In this document: piece after piece, positions 11,996 to 22,514 of the stretch
Layout: every line of letters starts with the position of its first letter
Position numbering within the stretch: the stretch's first letter is position 1
Source: Myxocyprinus asiaticus
Taxonomy: Eukaryota; Chordata; Actinopteri; Cypriniformes; Catostomidae
Direction: 5' to 3'
NCBI RefSeq assembly: GCF_019703515.2
Contig: NC_059374.1
Location: 20,268,595-20,332,594 of the forward strand
Length of the DNA stretch: 64,000 nucleotides
The notes under the pieces: model-generated
What the model was told of the DNA's origin: nothing
The model's database searches: none
The model's input: only the letters and a program-made list of their open reading frames with translations
Position numbers and translations under genes: made by a program

Positions 11996-12682
11996 AAAGG
12001 GTTAGTTCAGTCAACAATTAAAATTTTGTGGAACACAAAAGGAGAAATTAAGCTTGATATTCACATTGCTCTTTTCCATGCAATGAAAGTGAATGGAGAC
12101 TGACGCAGCTACAATAATGACAAAAAAGCATTAAAAAGGTAGTCCATACGACTAGTTTTCTATATTCAAACTCTTCTGAAGCCATTCAAAAGCTTACGTC
12201 ATTATTCTCCGCAGTTTAACATTCTGTTTGCTTTTGTGTATATATGATATAAAAAATGCCGTGTGAAGATGCATCAGGCCAGGTTTAATATAAATGATGC
12301 CAAATGGCATTGGTTGTCACGAGTCTTGTCAACTGTTTGAATATGCACAAGTGTGAATGAGATTTGAGAGCTGTGAAAGAGGGGATCATTTTCATTGAAT
12401 GATGACTTAAATTTCACTATGTACCTCAAATAAAGACTATTAAATGGCTTTAAAAGACATAATATAGAATATAGCACACAAGTCATCCAGAGTACTTTTT
12501 TCATTTTTGTGAGCTTAACAGCATCTGTCTCTATTCACTTTCACTGTCCATAAAAGAGCTGTGTGAACATTCTGCAAAAGATCCCCTTTTGTGTTCCACA
12601 AAATAAAAAAGTTATATGTGTTTGGAACATGAGGGTGAGTAAATAATGACTACATTTTAATTTGTGGGTGATCTATTCACTT
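11996..12682. mobile_element. MITE-like element (GTTAGTTCAGTCAA...TGGGTGATCTATTC ends)
   Basis: The left end AAAGGGTTAGTTCAGTCAAC is approximately inverted at the right end (GTGGGTGATCTATTCACTTT read inward). Sub-terminal TTTTGTGTTCCACAAAAT-type motifs are present. This layout recalls the abundant fish AGTTCACCCAAAAAT MITEs, also seen at 18911-19168 and 28095-28297. There is no ORF. It occupies most of the 821-bp intron between exons Ig3b and Ig4a. Confidence 0.5.
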
Positions 12683-12799
12683 TATTCCCCACAGAATAAA
12701 ACTATGTTTTTTATTCTTAGTGTCTAAACTTCAACACTGACTTTCACAGAGCGCTCTACGTTTTAGGGATGTCCTCTGAGATCTCTCATGAATTCTTAC

Positions 12800-12960
12800 C
12801 AAAGACTTTAAGACTAAGTTCTTGCTCACTCTCCCCAGCTTTGTTCTTAGCGATGCATGTGTAATCTCCCTCGTCCAGCTTTGTCACATCTAGTACTGTC
12901 ATCTCTGAGCCGTCTTCATTGAAGTTGTATTTATCCCCACTCTCAAGCTGAAGATCATTT
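12800..12960 (-). CDS. ncam1: NCAM1-type exon: Ig domain 3, second half
   Basis: 161 bp, entered after two bases of a Lys codon and leaving in phase 1. The reading includes GDKYNFNEDGSEMTVLDVTK, the D-E-G-D-Y-T-C motif that carries the second Ig3 cysteine, and IAKNKAGESEQELSLKVF. The LDEGDYTCIAKNKAGE block closely resembles the end of NCAM1 Ig3. Flanking signals are acceptor TTCTCTCAG and donor G|GTAAGA. The upstream intron is 5,458 bp and carries the 82-bp minisatellite and the L1 insertion. Confidence 0.95.
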
Positions 12961-13723
12961 CTGAGAGAAAATAAAACGCTAACATATTGAAACAGTACAG
13001 CAATGAGGCAAACAAATAAGGAACTGTTTCTTATCAAAAGATGTTTTCAATATTCTTCTACTAAGAATTTACTGATGGAAATATGTATAGCCTTTATCAC
13101 TTAAAGTGAACCATATTGAGTAAAATGCGTATACAGCAATGAGGTTGACAAATAAGGCAATATGTCTCCTCAAAGTGTCTTTCTAAGTAAATCTAAAGAG
13201 ATTTTACTGATGAAAAAACACATTAAGAAACAGAAAATACTGTTAGCCAAACTCGCTCAGCTGTATTGCTTTCATTCTACTTCTATTTGCCTATCTATTT
13301 GTGGTTTTTGTGCAGACATTCTTGAAATCATTGGATTCTTGACCATGGTGGCCACCTCTTGATTTAAGGTCAAACAGGTAATAAATATACCACAACCCTT
13401 GGCAGAGGAGAGGACCTGACTTATTTTGAGACAAATAAACACCTCTTTCACCCCATTCACCTCTCTATAACCAAACAAAAGAACCTTTAAGGCAAGTCAG
13501 TTCTATCTGCAGCCATATTGGGAATAACTTCACGCAGCTATTTCCAGTCATGCAAGTACAGCTCCTATCTACTTCAATCTCCAAAACTGTTGGGCAAGAT
13601 ATGTTCCAATGACATATTTTAGATCAGCAGTCAAATCTGAAAACAACAAATTTGTAAATTTGGCTACTTTAGCTCAAATCACGCAAAAACAATAAAAAAT
13701 AAAATAAAATAAAATAAAAAAAC
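12961..13723. other. Intron between Ig3a and Ig3b, left part
   Basis: No recognisable element. An (AAAAT)n-like tract lies at about 13690-13720 and abuts the minisatellite. Confidence 0.5.
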
Positions 13724-13967
13724 CCTCTTTTAACTGTACAGCAGGACTTTAAATTCTACAGCTGCCAAATTGAATGTTGTAATGCCACTATCAAAAAGGT
13801 GATTGGCTCTTTTAACTATAGGGTGGGATATCCATTTCTACAGTCGCAATATTGAGCATTGTAATGCCTCTACTAAACAGGTGATTGTTTCTTTCAACTG
13901 TAATGCAGGGCTTCCATTACTACAGTCGTCATATTGAGCGTTGTGATGCCTCACAAGGCAATTGGCT
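13724..13967. repeat. 82-bp minisatellite, left block
   Basis: Three units of period exactly 82 bp: the CAG of the CAGTCG/CAGCTG landmark falls at 13759, 13841 and 13923. Units read ...TTTTAACTGTA..GGGA..CCATTTCTACAGTCG..ATATTGAG..TTGTAATGCCTC. They alternate between a form ending ACTAAACA and a form with TTCTTTCAACTGTAATGC. The array continues after the L1 insertion at 16158. Confidence 0.9.
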
Positions 13968-15888
13968 TTTAAGATTTTGGAAATATATGGGTTTGGGAAT
14001 ACTTTTATTGGATGGATTAAGTTACTTTATAGACACCCGGTAGCGGCGGTACAAACAAATGGATTCATTTCTGATTATTTTACTCTGAATAGGGGCACCC
14101 GGCAGGGTTGCCCTCTTTCCCCATTATTGTTCTGTCTTGCCCTGGAACCATTAGCAGCCACGATAAGAAAGGAAGATGATTTTCCAGGGGTGGTGCTGGG
14201 AGGTATGGCACATATGCTTTTGCTCTACGCAGATGATATTTTATTATTTGTCTCCGACCACACTAGATCTATGCCTTGCCTCCACAGAATTATTAACTCC
14301 TTTTGTAAATTCTCGGGATACAGTTAATTGGTCTAAATCCGAAGCTTCGGCTCTGACAGCATACTGCCCAGCAACAGCTTTTCAGCTGGGTGTCTTCCAG
14401 TGGCCCAAACAGGGCATTAAATATTTGGGCATTTTATTCCCAGCAAATTTGTGTGATTTAGTTAGAGTTCATTTTGACCCCTTAATAAAAAGGTTTTCAA
14501 GCGATGTGGGCAGGTGGGCTTCATTACATTTATCTATAATTGGGAAGGTTAATGTAGTTAAAATGAATTGTATTCCAAAATTCAACTATCTGCTACAATC
14601 CCTGTAGATGTTCCCCTCTCTTATTTCAAGCAATTTGATAGCATAGCGAAGTCCTTCATTTGGAATGGTAAGCGTTCCAGATTACATTTCAATAAGTTAC
14701 ATAGGCCAATGGACAAAGGTGGGCTAGGCCTACCCAAGATTTTGTTTTATTATTATGCATTTGGTCTCAGACATTTGGCTCATTGGTCGCTTCCACCTGA
14801 GAGAGCCCCTCCCTCGTTTTGTATTGAACGGGAATTCTTGCCCCTATTTCACCATTGCAAAGCCTTTATATTAAACTAATTGGAGAAGTTAAGTTACACC
14901 CCGTTAACTTAATTTGGACATTTATTTCAATGTTGCCTCGAGCATATGGCTGAACCCAAAATTATGTATTAATAAGTCCCCTTTCTGCTGTTGAGAGTGG
15001 AATGTGAGGGAGGTTAATACACTCGGTGACCTATATGAGAGTGGAGTGTTGAGATCTTTTGAAAATTTGGTTCAACATTTTGGGATTCCCAGATCTCAAG
15101 TTTTTTAGGTATTTACAGCTGCGCCACCTGCTCTGTACTATTTTTGGGAGTAGCATACACCCCCCTAAAGTGGCAGATACTCTGGGAATGGTGATTACTG
15201 CTTTTGGAAAAGGTCATGAGGCATCAGTGTATTACTCCCTGCTAATTCAGAGTCTGGGAGACTGAGCTTTAACTTCTATCAAGAGATTATGGGAGAAAGA
15301 TTTAAACTTGGTATTGGAGGAGGGAGTGTGGGTTAGGATTCTAAAAAAAATGCCAAGTCTGCATCTAGAGATGCAAGGGTGCGCCTTATCCAATTCAAGA
15401 TTTTACATCGATTCTTTTGGACCTCCTCTAGATTGTATAGGCTTGGTCTAAAAGACACACCCACCTGCTGGCGATGCCAATCAGAAGATGGAGACACAAC
15501 CCATGTTTTTTGGTGGTGTGTTAAGATCCAAGAATTTTGGTTGAAGGTTCAGAGTTTTATGTGTGATGTATTAGGCACTCAGATTTAGTTTTGTCCCAGA
15601 CTCTGTGTTTTGGGCGATGGGGCAGTCATCGATGTGGGGAATAAACACATAAAAAATTTGGTTCTGTGTAATGATTGCCAGGCAAATTATTTTAAGGGGA
15701 TGGAGGTCAGCTGGGGCGCCCCCATTTCAGGAGAGGTGCATGGAGTTGGGGAGGGTGGCAGCTTTTGAGGAAGTGTCATTTAGAAGACTGTGTAACTTAG
15801 ATTTGTTTGTTGGGAAATGGGTCAACTATTTTTGGAGGGCTCTCGGGGAGGGGCAGTGGAGAGAGAGGTACAGGTATAAATGTGTGAT

Positions 15889-15895
<7 letters not shown>
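13968..15895 (+). pseudogene. L1-type ORF2 remnant (reverse transcriptase, C-terminal part)
   Basis: The RT core is recognisable from RGTRQGCPLSPLLFCLALEP and the catalytic LLYADDILLF box (about 14218-14247). Downstream in shifted frames are KYLGILFP, a thumb-like FNYLLQS...FIWNGK segment, RPMDKGGLGLPK, and a final Cys/His-like CWRCQSEDGDTTHVFWWC motif near 15466-15520. At least five frame changes or stops break the ORF (for example near 14327, 14600, 14879, 15265 and 15588), so it cannot make a protein. The endonuclease domain and ORF1 are absent because of 5' truncation. Belonging to the L1/Tx1 side of non-LTR elements is inferred from motif wording. Confidence 0.88.

Positions 15896-15958
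<63 letters not shown>
15893..15958. repeat. (TA)n microsatellite
   Basis: An uninterrupted alternating TA tract of about 65 bp in the L1 3' UTR, followed by a (GTTT)n tract. Confidence 0.97.
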
Positions 15959-15962
<4 letters not shown>

Positions 15963-16157
15963 TGTTTGTTTGTTTGCTTTTTTTGTGAATATACTCATGT
16001 GTGACCACAGGAATGTTTGTTGAGGGTCAGGGCAGGGTTGGGGATTGGGAGGTGGAGGGGTAATTGTGGGGTTTAAATGATGATTCTATGTATATATGCT
16101 TTGCTTTTCTTTATTTACTGTAGGAATCAATAAAAAAATTTATTTACAAAGAAAAAA

Positions 16158-16600
16158 GGCAATTGGCTCTTTTAACTGTAAGGTGGGACATCATTCCTAC
16201 AGTCGTCATATTGAGCATTGCGATGCCTCCACTAAACAGGCGATTGGTTCTTTCAACTGTAATGCGGGGCTTCTATTTCTATAGCTGCCATATTGAGCGT
16301 TGTGATGCCTCTATCAAAAAGCCGACTGGCTCTTTTAACTGTATGGCAGGACTTCCATTTGTACAGTCGTCATATTGAGCATTGCGATGTGTCTACTAAA
16401 CAGGCAACTGGTTCTTTCAACTGTAATGTGGGGCTTCGATTCCTATAGCCGCCATATTGAGTGTTGTGATGCTTCTATGAAAAAGGCAATTGGCTCTTTT
16501 AACTGTATGGCAGGACATCCATTAATACAGTTGCCATTTTGAGTGTTGCGATGGCTCTATCAAAAAGGTGATTGGCTCTTTTAACTGTAAGGCGGGACAT
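16158..16600. repeat. 82-bp minisatellite, middle block
   Basis: Landmark positions are 16200, 16282, 16364, 16446 and 16528, an exact 82-bp step. Units alternate between A (TTTTAACTGTA, CAGTCGTCATATTGAGCATT, ending CTAAACA) and B (TTTCAACTGTAATG, TAGC(T/C)GCCATATTGAG, ending ATCAAAAA or ATGAAAAA), giving a 164-bp higher-order period. The last unit is cut after GGCGGGACAT. Confidence 0.92.
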
Positions 16601-17890
16601 ACTAGGGGTGGGAGATATGACCAAAATCTTATTTCACGATGAGTCATTTTAGATCACGATAACGATATATATCACAATATAGTTAAAAAAATGTTTCTGA
16701 AAAATCAATACAATTTTATTAGATATTATGCCATGACACAATGTGTAATTTTGAGTAAACCAGTCAGTGAATTAAATACTTTATAAATAAAAACTACTTC
16801 ATCTTATATAATTTTCTTTTTATTTGCAAGTTGACAAACACTGTTTAAGTAAAACAATTTAATAAAAAAATGCCACATTTCAGTCTGATGATGTGCACTT
16901 ATCTTCTTTTTCTTTTTGTTATTATTATTATTATTATAATTATTATTATTATTAACTTTCCTCAAGAAACTTAACATATTCTCAAAGCAATGCAACAAAG
17001 AAAATAACATATAAATTAATACAATTATCCATAAATAAACAATTAAGCTCTTAGTGTTTTTAGTAATCTATATAAAGAAAATATAAAATATCTGAAGGAA
17101 AATACGGTATGGATGGTTTGTTTCCTGATATCAAACATCATTCAAACGGAATTTTAGAAAGGGTTTTATGTGCATTTTAAAAACCCACATGACAATGAGA
17201 GAAACCAGAATGAGTAGCGGGTGTGATCTGCAATTTTTCTGTCACTAGAGCACAAACGAAGGGAATGGGATGCCTTCAACAGTCGCACGCACTTGCTTGT
17301 TTCAGATTGCGTGTCCGTGCAACACTCGCACAAAACACAGCTGCGCGTGTTTGGATGGGAGGCATGTGTGGAGCGTGGGATGAATCTCATTGAATTTGCT
17401 TTGGCGGACGCTCAAGCAAAATTTCGGGCCTCAGAAGCAGATTCAGTGACGTTTTCTTGCGTTCTAGACATGCTTTTCATCTAAAGACAAGTGCAACTGT
17501 CTGTGAGGAACCATGTGTTTCATCATTTCTCTCAGTCTCACATGAAGCCCTGACCACTGATAGACACGTGCACAAGGATATTTACATATATCGACATACA
17601 CAATGTATAAACCTTGCAAAGTTTTCTGCTCTGTATCACGTTTTCTAAAGCCAAACCATTTCCACACCACAGAAGATGCACTTTTTCCTTCTTAATCTCC
17701 TCTTATCTTCTCATTCAAATGAATTTGAGGAACGAGCAGTCCCTTCACCTTCCTCCATTTATCCGACAGTGTGTGTAATGCAATGTGTGGCTTGTGTGGC
17801 AATTTTGTGTTACCGCGATAGAGACGATAATCCAAAATGTAAACCGGTTGGCAAATTTCTACCAGTTTATCATGTCTACTGGTGTATCGA
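16601..17890. mobile_element. Possible non-autonomous DNA element interrupting the minisatellite
   Basis: The segment starts AGGGGTGGGAGATATGACC with CACGATAACGATATATATCA close behind, a terminal pattern common in fish hAT-like MITEs. The minisatellite stops at its left edge and resumes at its right edge. CATACT occurs at both borders, but the inner right end (GTGTATCGACAC) is only a weak inverse of the left end. It contains an (ATT)n tract (16918-16953) and no meaningful ORF. An internal rearrangement remains possible. Confidence 0.45.
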
Positions 17891-18020
17891 CACCATACTG
17901 AGTGTTATGATGCCTCTATCAAAAAGACGATTGACTCTTTTAACTGTAGGGTGGGTACTCCATTCCAAATCCACCATATTGAGCGTTGTGATGCCTCTAT
18001 CAAAAAGGCAGTTGGCTTTA
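17891..18020. repeat. 82-bp minisatellite, right block
   Basis: About 1.6 units of the same repeat (CCATACTGAGTGTTATGATG, then TATCAAAAAG and TTTTAACTGTAGGGTGGG, then CCATATTGAGCGTTGTGATG). These probably joined the middle block before insertion of the intervening segment. Confidence 0.85.
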
Positions 18021-18418
18021 AGGTAAAGTGGAATTACAACCGACATATTGTATTTACAGTTACGATTTCTCCTATTTTGAGAGTAGTCTGGCTCCTTCCC
18101 TTATAATGTCTCTGGGGACTTGTGTCTTACACGCTCTCCTCCGAGAGCAGAAAACGAGAAAGTACTGTATGCATTCCCACTGAGTACATGAGGGCAGCTT
18201 AGGAGACACTCCTGCTTTGAAAGTACTAATGGTTAACTCTTTTGCTACTATGCCATGCCATCCACAAAAGTTCTTCATTTATTTATAGGATTTTCACCTG
18301 GCTTTGAACCACTAATCCAAATAAACACAATCTTTCGTTAGAGGTGGTGAGGAAATGTGTGTTTTTTAGTAGTTTTTTGTTTCTATTAGAAAGATCTTGA
18401 GGGAGACTGTGAGCTTAC
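18021..18418. other. Intron, no recognised feature
   Basis: Unique-looking intronic sequence between the minisatellite and exon Ig3a. Confidence 0.5.
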
Positions 18419-18536
18419 TTCGTCCAGGTCACCATCGGCTCAGGAAATCCGTCAGCATCACAGGCCAGCATGGCTGAGTAGCCAATGTCAGCTGTTGCAT
18501 TTGTTTCCGCTTGACGGATTCTTATAGTGGGAAGGA
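18419..18536 (-). CDS. ncam1: NCAM1-type exon: Ig domain 3, first half
   Basis: 118 bp. It completes a Val codon from the Ig2b exon and reads LPTIRIRQAETNATADIGY, then SAMLACDADGFPEPMVTWTK, ending after AA of the last Lys codon. This supplies the first Ig3 cysteine (LAC) and the core tryptophan (VTW). NATA is a potential N-glycosylation sequon (N-A-T). The donor is GTAAGC. The acceptor CTCTAAG has AAG instead of the common CAG/TAG but keeps the AG. The CDADGFPEPMVTWTK block is nearly that of vertebrate NCAM1. Confidence 0.95.
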
Positions 18537-18656
18537 CTTAGAGGAAAAGGAAAATTGCACATTTGATATGTGGAGACCCACCAGAGAAAAGCACACACAT
18601 CTGAACTGTCTATGGTACGTATTATGGTACCATTGAGTAAAAACTGTATGTACAGG

Positions 18657-18712
18657 TTTTTTTTTTTTTTTTTTTTTTTTTTGGCTACCTAAAATGGAAC
18701 ACTTAAACATAA

Positions 18713-18778
<66 letters not shown>
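18657..18778. repeat. Poly-T and (TA)n microsatellites
   Basis: A T run covers about 18657-18682 and a (TA)n tract covers about 18715-18778. Both lie in the intron between Ig2b and Ig3a. Confidence 0.97.
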
Positions 18779-18781
<3 letters not shown>

Positions 18782-18910
18782 TATATACAGTATACTGTAT
18801 GAAAAGTATATATAAGTAAATGTTTTACATTTTCTATGTATATATAATATATATTCAATATACATGGATTAAAAACATTTCTTGATGAAAAAAATAACAA
18901 TAACATTTGT

Positions 18911-19168
18911 TAAAAGTATAGTTTATTCAAAAACATAAATTCTGTCAACATTTCTTCACCTTCATGTTGTTCCAAACCCGTAAAACTGACTTTCTTCCGC
19001 CAGTCACCATTCACTTTCATTGTATGAAAAAAGATAGAAATTAGGATAACATTCTGTCTAACTATCTCTTTTTGTGTTCAATGGAAGAAAGAAAGTCATA
19101 AGGGTTTGGAACAACATGAGAGTGAGTAAATGATGACATTGACATTTTTGGATGAACTATCCTTTTAA
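18911..19168. mobile_element. Short palindromic MITE
   Basis: The terminal TAAAAGTATAGTTTATTCAA is inverted as TTGGATGAACTATCCTTTTA. Inside these lie CACCTTCATGTTGTTCCAAA and its inverse TTTGGAACAACATGAGAGTG, with central CCATTCACTTTCATTGTATG. The near full-length hairpin and absence of an ORF define a MITE of a family very common in cyprinids. Confidence 0.75.
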
Positions 19169-19222
19169 AAGAGCACATGTGCACAAATTGCAAGACCTGC
19201 ACACCTGCTGATAGAGGAACTA

Positions 19223-20697
19223 CAGGTGCATCTCAATAAATTAGAATGTCGTGGAAAAGTTCATTTATTTCAGTAATTCAACTCAAATTGTGAAACTCGT
19301 GTATTAAATAAATTCAATGCACACAGACTGAAGTAGTTTAAGTCTTTGGTTATTTTAATTGTGATGATTTTGGCTCACATTTAACAAAAACCCACCAATT
19401 CACTATCTCAAATAATTAGAATATGGTGACATGCCAATCAGCTAATCAACTCAAAACACCTGCAAAGGTTTCCTGAGCCTTCAAAATGGTCTCTCAGTTT
19501 GGTTCACTAGGCTACACAATCATGGGGAAGACTGCTGATCTGACAGTTGTCCAGAAGACAATCATTGACACCCTTCACAAGGAGGGTAAGCCACAAACAT
19601 TCATTGCCAAAGAAGCTGGCTGTTCACAGAGTGCTGTATCCAAGCATGTTAACAGAAAGTTGAGTGGAAGGAAAAAGTGTGGAAGAAAAAGATGCACAAC
19701 CAACAGAGAGAACCGCAGCCTTATGAGGATTGTCAAGCAAAATCGATTCAAGAATTTGGGTGAACTTCACAAGGAATGGACTGAGGCTGGGGTCACCTGG
19801 GCTAAGGAGAAGAAGAACTGGACTGTTGCCCAGTGGTCCAAAGTCCTCTTTTCATATGAGAGCAAGTTTTGTATTTCATTTGGAAACCAAGGTCCTAGAG
19901 TCTGGAGGAAGGGTGGAGAAGCTCATAGCCCAAGTTGCTTGAAGTCCAGTGTTAAGTTTCCACAGTCTGTGATGATTTGGGGTGCAATGTCATCTGCTGG
20001 TGTTGGTCCATTGTGTTTTTTGAAAACCAAAGTCACTGCACCTGTTTACCAAGAAATTTTGGAGCACTTCAGGCTTCCTTCTGCTGACCAGCTTTTTAAA
20101 GATGCTGATTTCATTTTCCAGCAGGATTTGGCACCTGCCCACACTGCCAAAAGCACCAAAAGTTGGTTAAATGACCATGGTGTTGGTGTGCTTGACTGGC
20201 CAGCAAACTCACCAGACCTGAACCCCATAGAGAATCTATGGGGTATTGTCAAGAGGAAAATGAGAAACAAGAGACCAAAAAATGCAGATGAGCTGAAGGC
20301 CACTGTCAAAGAAACCTGGGCTTCCATACCACCTCAGCAGTGCCACAAACTGATCACCTCCATGCCACGCCGAATTGAGGCAGTAATTAAAGCAAAAGGA
20401 GCCCCTACCAAGTATTGAGTACATATACAGTAAATGAACATACTTTCCAGAAGGCCAACAATTCACTAAAAATGTTTTTTTTTATTGGTCTTATGATGTA
20501 TTCTAATTTTGAGATAGTGAATTGGTGGGTTTTTGTTAAATGTGAGCCAAAATCATCACAATTAAAATAACCAAAGACTTAAACTACTTCAGTCTGTGTG
20601 CATTGAATTTATTTAATACACGAGTTTCACAATTTGAGTTGAATTACTGAAATAAATGAACTTTTCCACGACATTCTAATTTATTGAGATGCACCTG
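19223..20697 (+). mobile_element. Tc1/mariner transposon with 200-bp inverted repeats
   Basis: The ends CAGGTGCATCTCAATAAATT and its inverse are flanked by TA (19221-19222 and 20698-20699). The inverted repeats extend about 200 bp (19223-19422 and 20500-20697), ending in ATTCTAAT words, and are nearly perfect. They enclose a single transposase ORF. Total length is 1,475 bp. It is inserted in the intron between Ig2b and Ig3a in the opposite sense to the gene. The high arm similarity implies a fairly recent insertion, though the transposase is inactive. Confidence 0.95.
19486..20418 (+). pseudogene. Tc1-type transposase, catalytically dead
   Basis: A 310-codon open frame; the family-like start is probably MGKTADLTV at 19522. 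The N-terminal helix-turn-helix is KPQTFIAKEAGCSQSAVSKH, with a basic GRKKCGRKR hook. The DDE catalytic core should read D-D-34-E. The second Asp (FQQDLAPAHT, residue 214) and Glu (SPDLNPIENLWG, residue 249) are present 34 residues apart. The first Asp position is Tyr (LFSYESKF, residue 124, codon TAT at 19855-19857). The frame also jumps from KEWTEAGV straight to TWAKEKKNWT, missing roughly 30 residues of the linker/second HTH region usual in this family (length from memory). The frame is open but the enzyme cannot be active, so the copy could only move in trans. Confidence 0.9.
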
Positions 20698-20877
20698 TAA
20701 ATTGGTTGCCAGTGAATCTTTTGACAAACTTTTGCATTTAATTTAGTTAGTACTCTCCTCATAATGAAGAAAGATCTCACGAACTGGGTTTTTTATTTTG
20801 TTACAGCGAGCAAAATTTTGCCTGGGGGCAACACCATACTACTCAAAACTAGAGCATAAAGATAAATAAGAGCTCAC

Positions 20878-21015
20878 CATTAACAACGACTTTAATTTTG
20901 CGAAAATCGACTTCCCCTCGTGCTTTAATGCGACCCTCGCAAGTGTACAGCCCCTCATCAGTCTTCCTGATCCCTCGGATTTGGAGATGGTTGTTATTCA
21001 AAGCCCTGAAACGGA
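20878..21015 (-). CDS. ncam1: NCAM1-type exon: Ig domain 2, second half
   Basis: 138 bp, phase 1 to phase 1. Completes a Val codon, then [37 protein letters not shown] and RKIKVVVN. The LQIRGI-KTDEG-Y-CEGR signature is characteristic of NCAM Ig2 and includes its second cysteine. Splice signals are TTCTGTGCAG and G|GTGAGC. Confidence 0.96.
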
Positions 21016-21267
21016 CTGCACAGAACAAGGTGAATACATTTTTTTGTTGGTTTGCACAGAGATGTCTGATAAATGGAGTACAAAAATGACATCAATCATA
21101 TGGAATATATCAATCTCAACACTTTTTTCCCACCTATTTTCACATAGAATAATTTAAGAGCAACATTTTTGAGAAAGAAGCATTAGGCTGCAATAAAGAC
21201 CCTATCAATTCATTAACATTTTCTGAAGCAAAGGGGAGTTGTGCCTGTACAAAACTGCCACAATACT

Positions 21268-21478
21268 AGGGTGTTGTGGGTGGTTGGCAAGGCTTTCTGC
21301 AGTTGTTCTGGGTGGTTAATAGAATTCTGGTATGTTATTGCTAGGGTGTTTCTGGGTGGTAGCTAGGGTATTGCCAAGGTGTTCTATGTTGTTTATATAG
21401 CGTACTGGTATGTGGTTGCTAGGCTGTTCTGGGTGGTTGCTAGGGCATTGCCAAAGTGTAGTGGGTGGTTTATAGCCA
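21268..21478. repeat. GGTTGCTAGGGTGTTCTGGGT minisatellite
   Basis: Degenerate tandem copies of a ~20-bp module (GTTGCTAGG.TGTTCTGGGTG) arranged with GGTATGT-type spacers. It fills most of the 518-bp intron between Ig2a and Ig2b. A shorter block of the same motif is at 58245-58345. Confidence 0.8.
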
Positions 21479-21533
21479 ATGCAAGCACCACTAATTATTT
21501 ATTACATAACAGTAGATAATCAATTTTTCTTAC

Positions 21534-21677
21534 CATCTTTTTCAAACTGGATCTTTGCAGCTTTGTATTTCCAGAGGACAGTTGGTGGAGGTGAGCTAAT
21601 GACATCACACACTATATTGGCAGTGTCCCCTTCAGTGAACTCTTGAGGTGACGGGACATTTGTGAAGGTGATTTTTT
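21534..21677 (-). CDS. ncam1: NCAM1-type exon: Ig domain 2, first half
   Basis: 144 bp, phase 1 to phase 1. Reads KITFTNVPSPQEFTEGDTAN, IVCDVISSPPPTVLWKYKAA and KIQFEKD. This gives the Ig2 cysteine (IVC) and tryptophan (VLW). The PQEF-EG-A-IVCDV-SS-PPT-WK pattern is diagnostic of NCAM. The lysines after the tryptophan correspond to the segment described in mammalian NCAM as heparin binding. Splice signals are TTCTTCCAG and G|GTAAGA. The intron to Ig1b is only 217 bp. Confidence 0.96.
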
Positions 21678-21894
21678 CTGGAAGAATGATCAGCAGTTGT
21701 ACTTCAGAAAAACACTCATAATAATTAATTATGCAAAGTTTGATTTTGTATATATCTTATAACTACTAGCCTGACAGAAAAACAGGCCAACAGAAGAAAA
21801 ATCCTTATAAGTGAATTTCCTTATAACCTTTTGTTAACACTTATGGAATTTTTTAATTCCATGTTAAAATATTTGTTGTAAACAGGCATCTTAC

Positions 21895-22104
21895 GGTATA
21901 TTTTCAGATTGACGGTGGCTTCAGCCTCCTGATCCCCACTGCTGGCTAAACATTTATATGTGCCGGCGTGATCAACCTTTGCGTTGTAGATCGTGAGAGT
22001 GGAGGACGTCTCGTCGTTACGAATCACGCTGACGTCCTGTCTGCCGGGCTCAATTTTCTCCCCTCTCGGAGAGAACCAGTTGATTTCCTTCACTCCACCG
22101 ATAA
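21895..22104 (-). CDS. ncam1: NCAM1-type exon: Ig domain 1, second half
   Basis: 210 bp, phase 1 to phase 1. Reads IGGVKEINWFSPRGEKIEPG, RQDVSVIRNDETSSTLTIYN, AKVDHAGTYKCLASSGDQEA and EATVNLKIY. The core tryptophan is in INWFSP and the second Ig1 cysteine in YKC. NWFSP-GEK and STLTIYNA are strongly NCAM1-like; NCAM2 has a different strand C. The acceptor is GTCATAG and the donor C|GTAAGA. Confidence 0.96.
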
Positions 22105-22514
22105 CTATGACCCAGCAACACAAAATAGACACATCACCATTCATGGGCTGTTTTGTGTATTAAAAATGTAATAATATAAATCGTCCTGTTAAAACTTAAG
22201 CTAGTGGAACATCCACATAGCAGAAATGCATCAGTCACAAGCAAATTAGGCCTTTAGCGATTGAATTATTTGCTTAAATCAATTGGGATTAGGTATCACT
22301 GGCACAACAGCTGTCAGTAGGCACCACCTATAACTTCAACTGATTCTCTGGTTACTAGTCTATTACTCAAATCACTGGACCATAGGAAACAGCACTGGTG
22401 AAGACTCAGTGTTGAGGGCAATTACCAGAGCCACTGTTCCATGTCTTTGAGTCTTAAAATGAAGCCAAGGAGAGTGTAACCAGGAAACTGTTTTCCAAAG
22501 TAAGATACATCATC
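22105..22514. other. Intron between Ig1a and Ig1b, left part
   Basis: No recognised feature until the LINE insertion. Confidence 0.5.

Larger units (their letters stand above)
13968..16157 (+). mobile_element. 5'-truncated L1-type LINE inserted in the minisatellite
   Basis: Only the reverse-transcriptase C-terminal half, the downstream region and the 3' UTR remain. The element ends in an A-rich tail (AATCAATAAAAAAATTTATT to GAAAAAA). It is flanked by the direct repeat GGCAATTGGCT (13957-13967 and 16158-16168), a target-site duplication within an 82-bp repeat unit. Removing the element and one TSD copy restores the 82-bp register. This is typical of target-primed reverse transcription with 5' truncation. 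A (TA)n tract (15893-15958) lies in its 3' UTR. Confidence 0.9.

Noticed and set aside
15671..15988. ORF ending in repeated Ile-Tyr
   Set aside because: The Ile-Tyr part is the (TA)n microsatellite; only the first part is L1 coding remnant.
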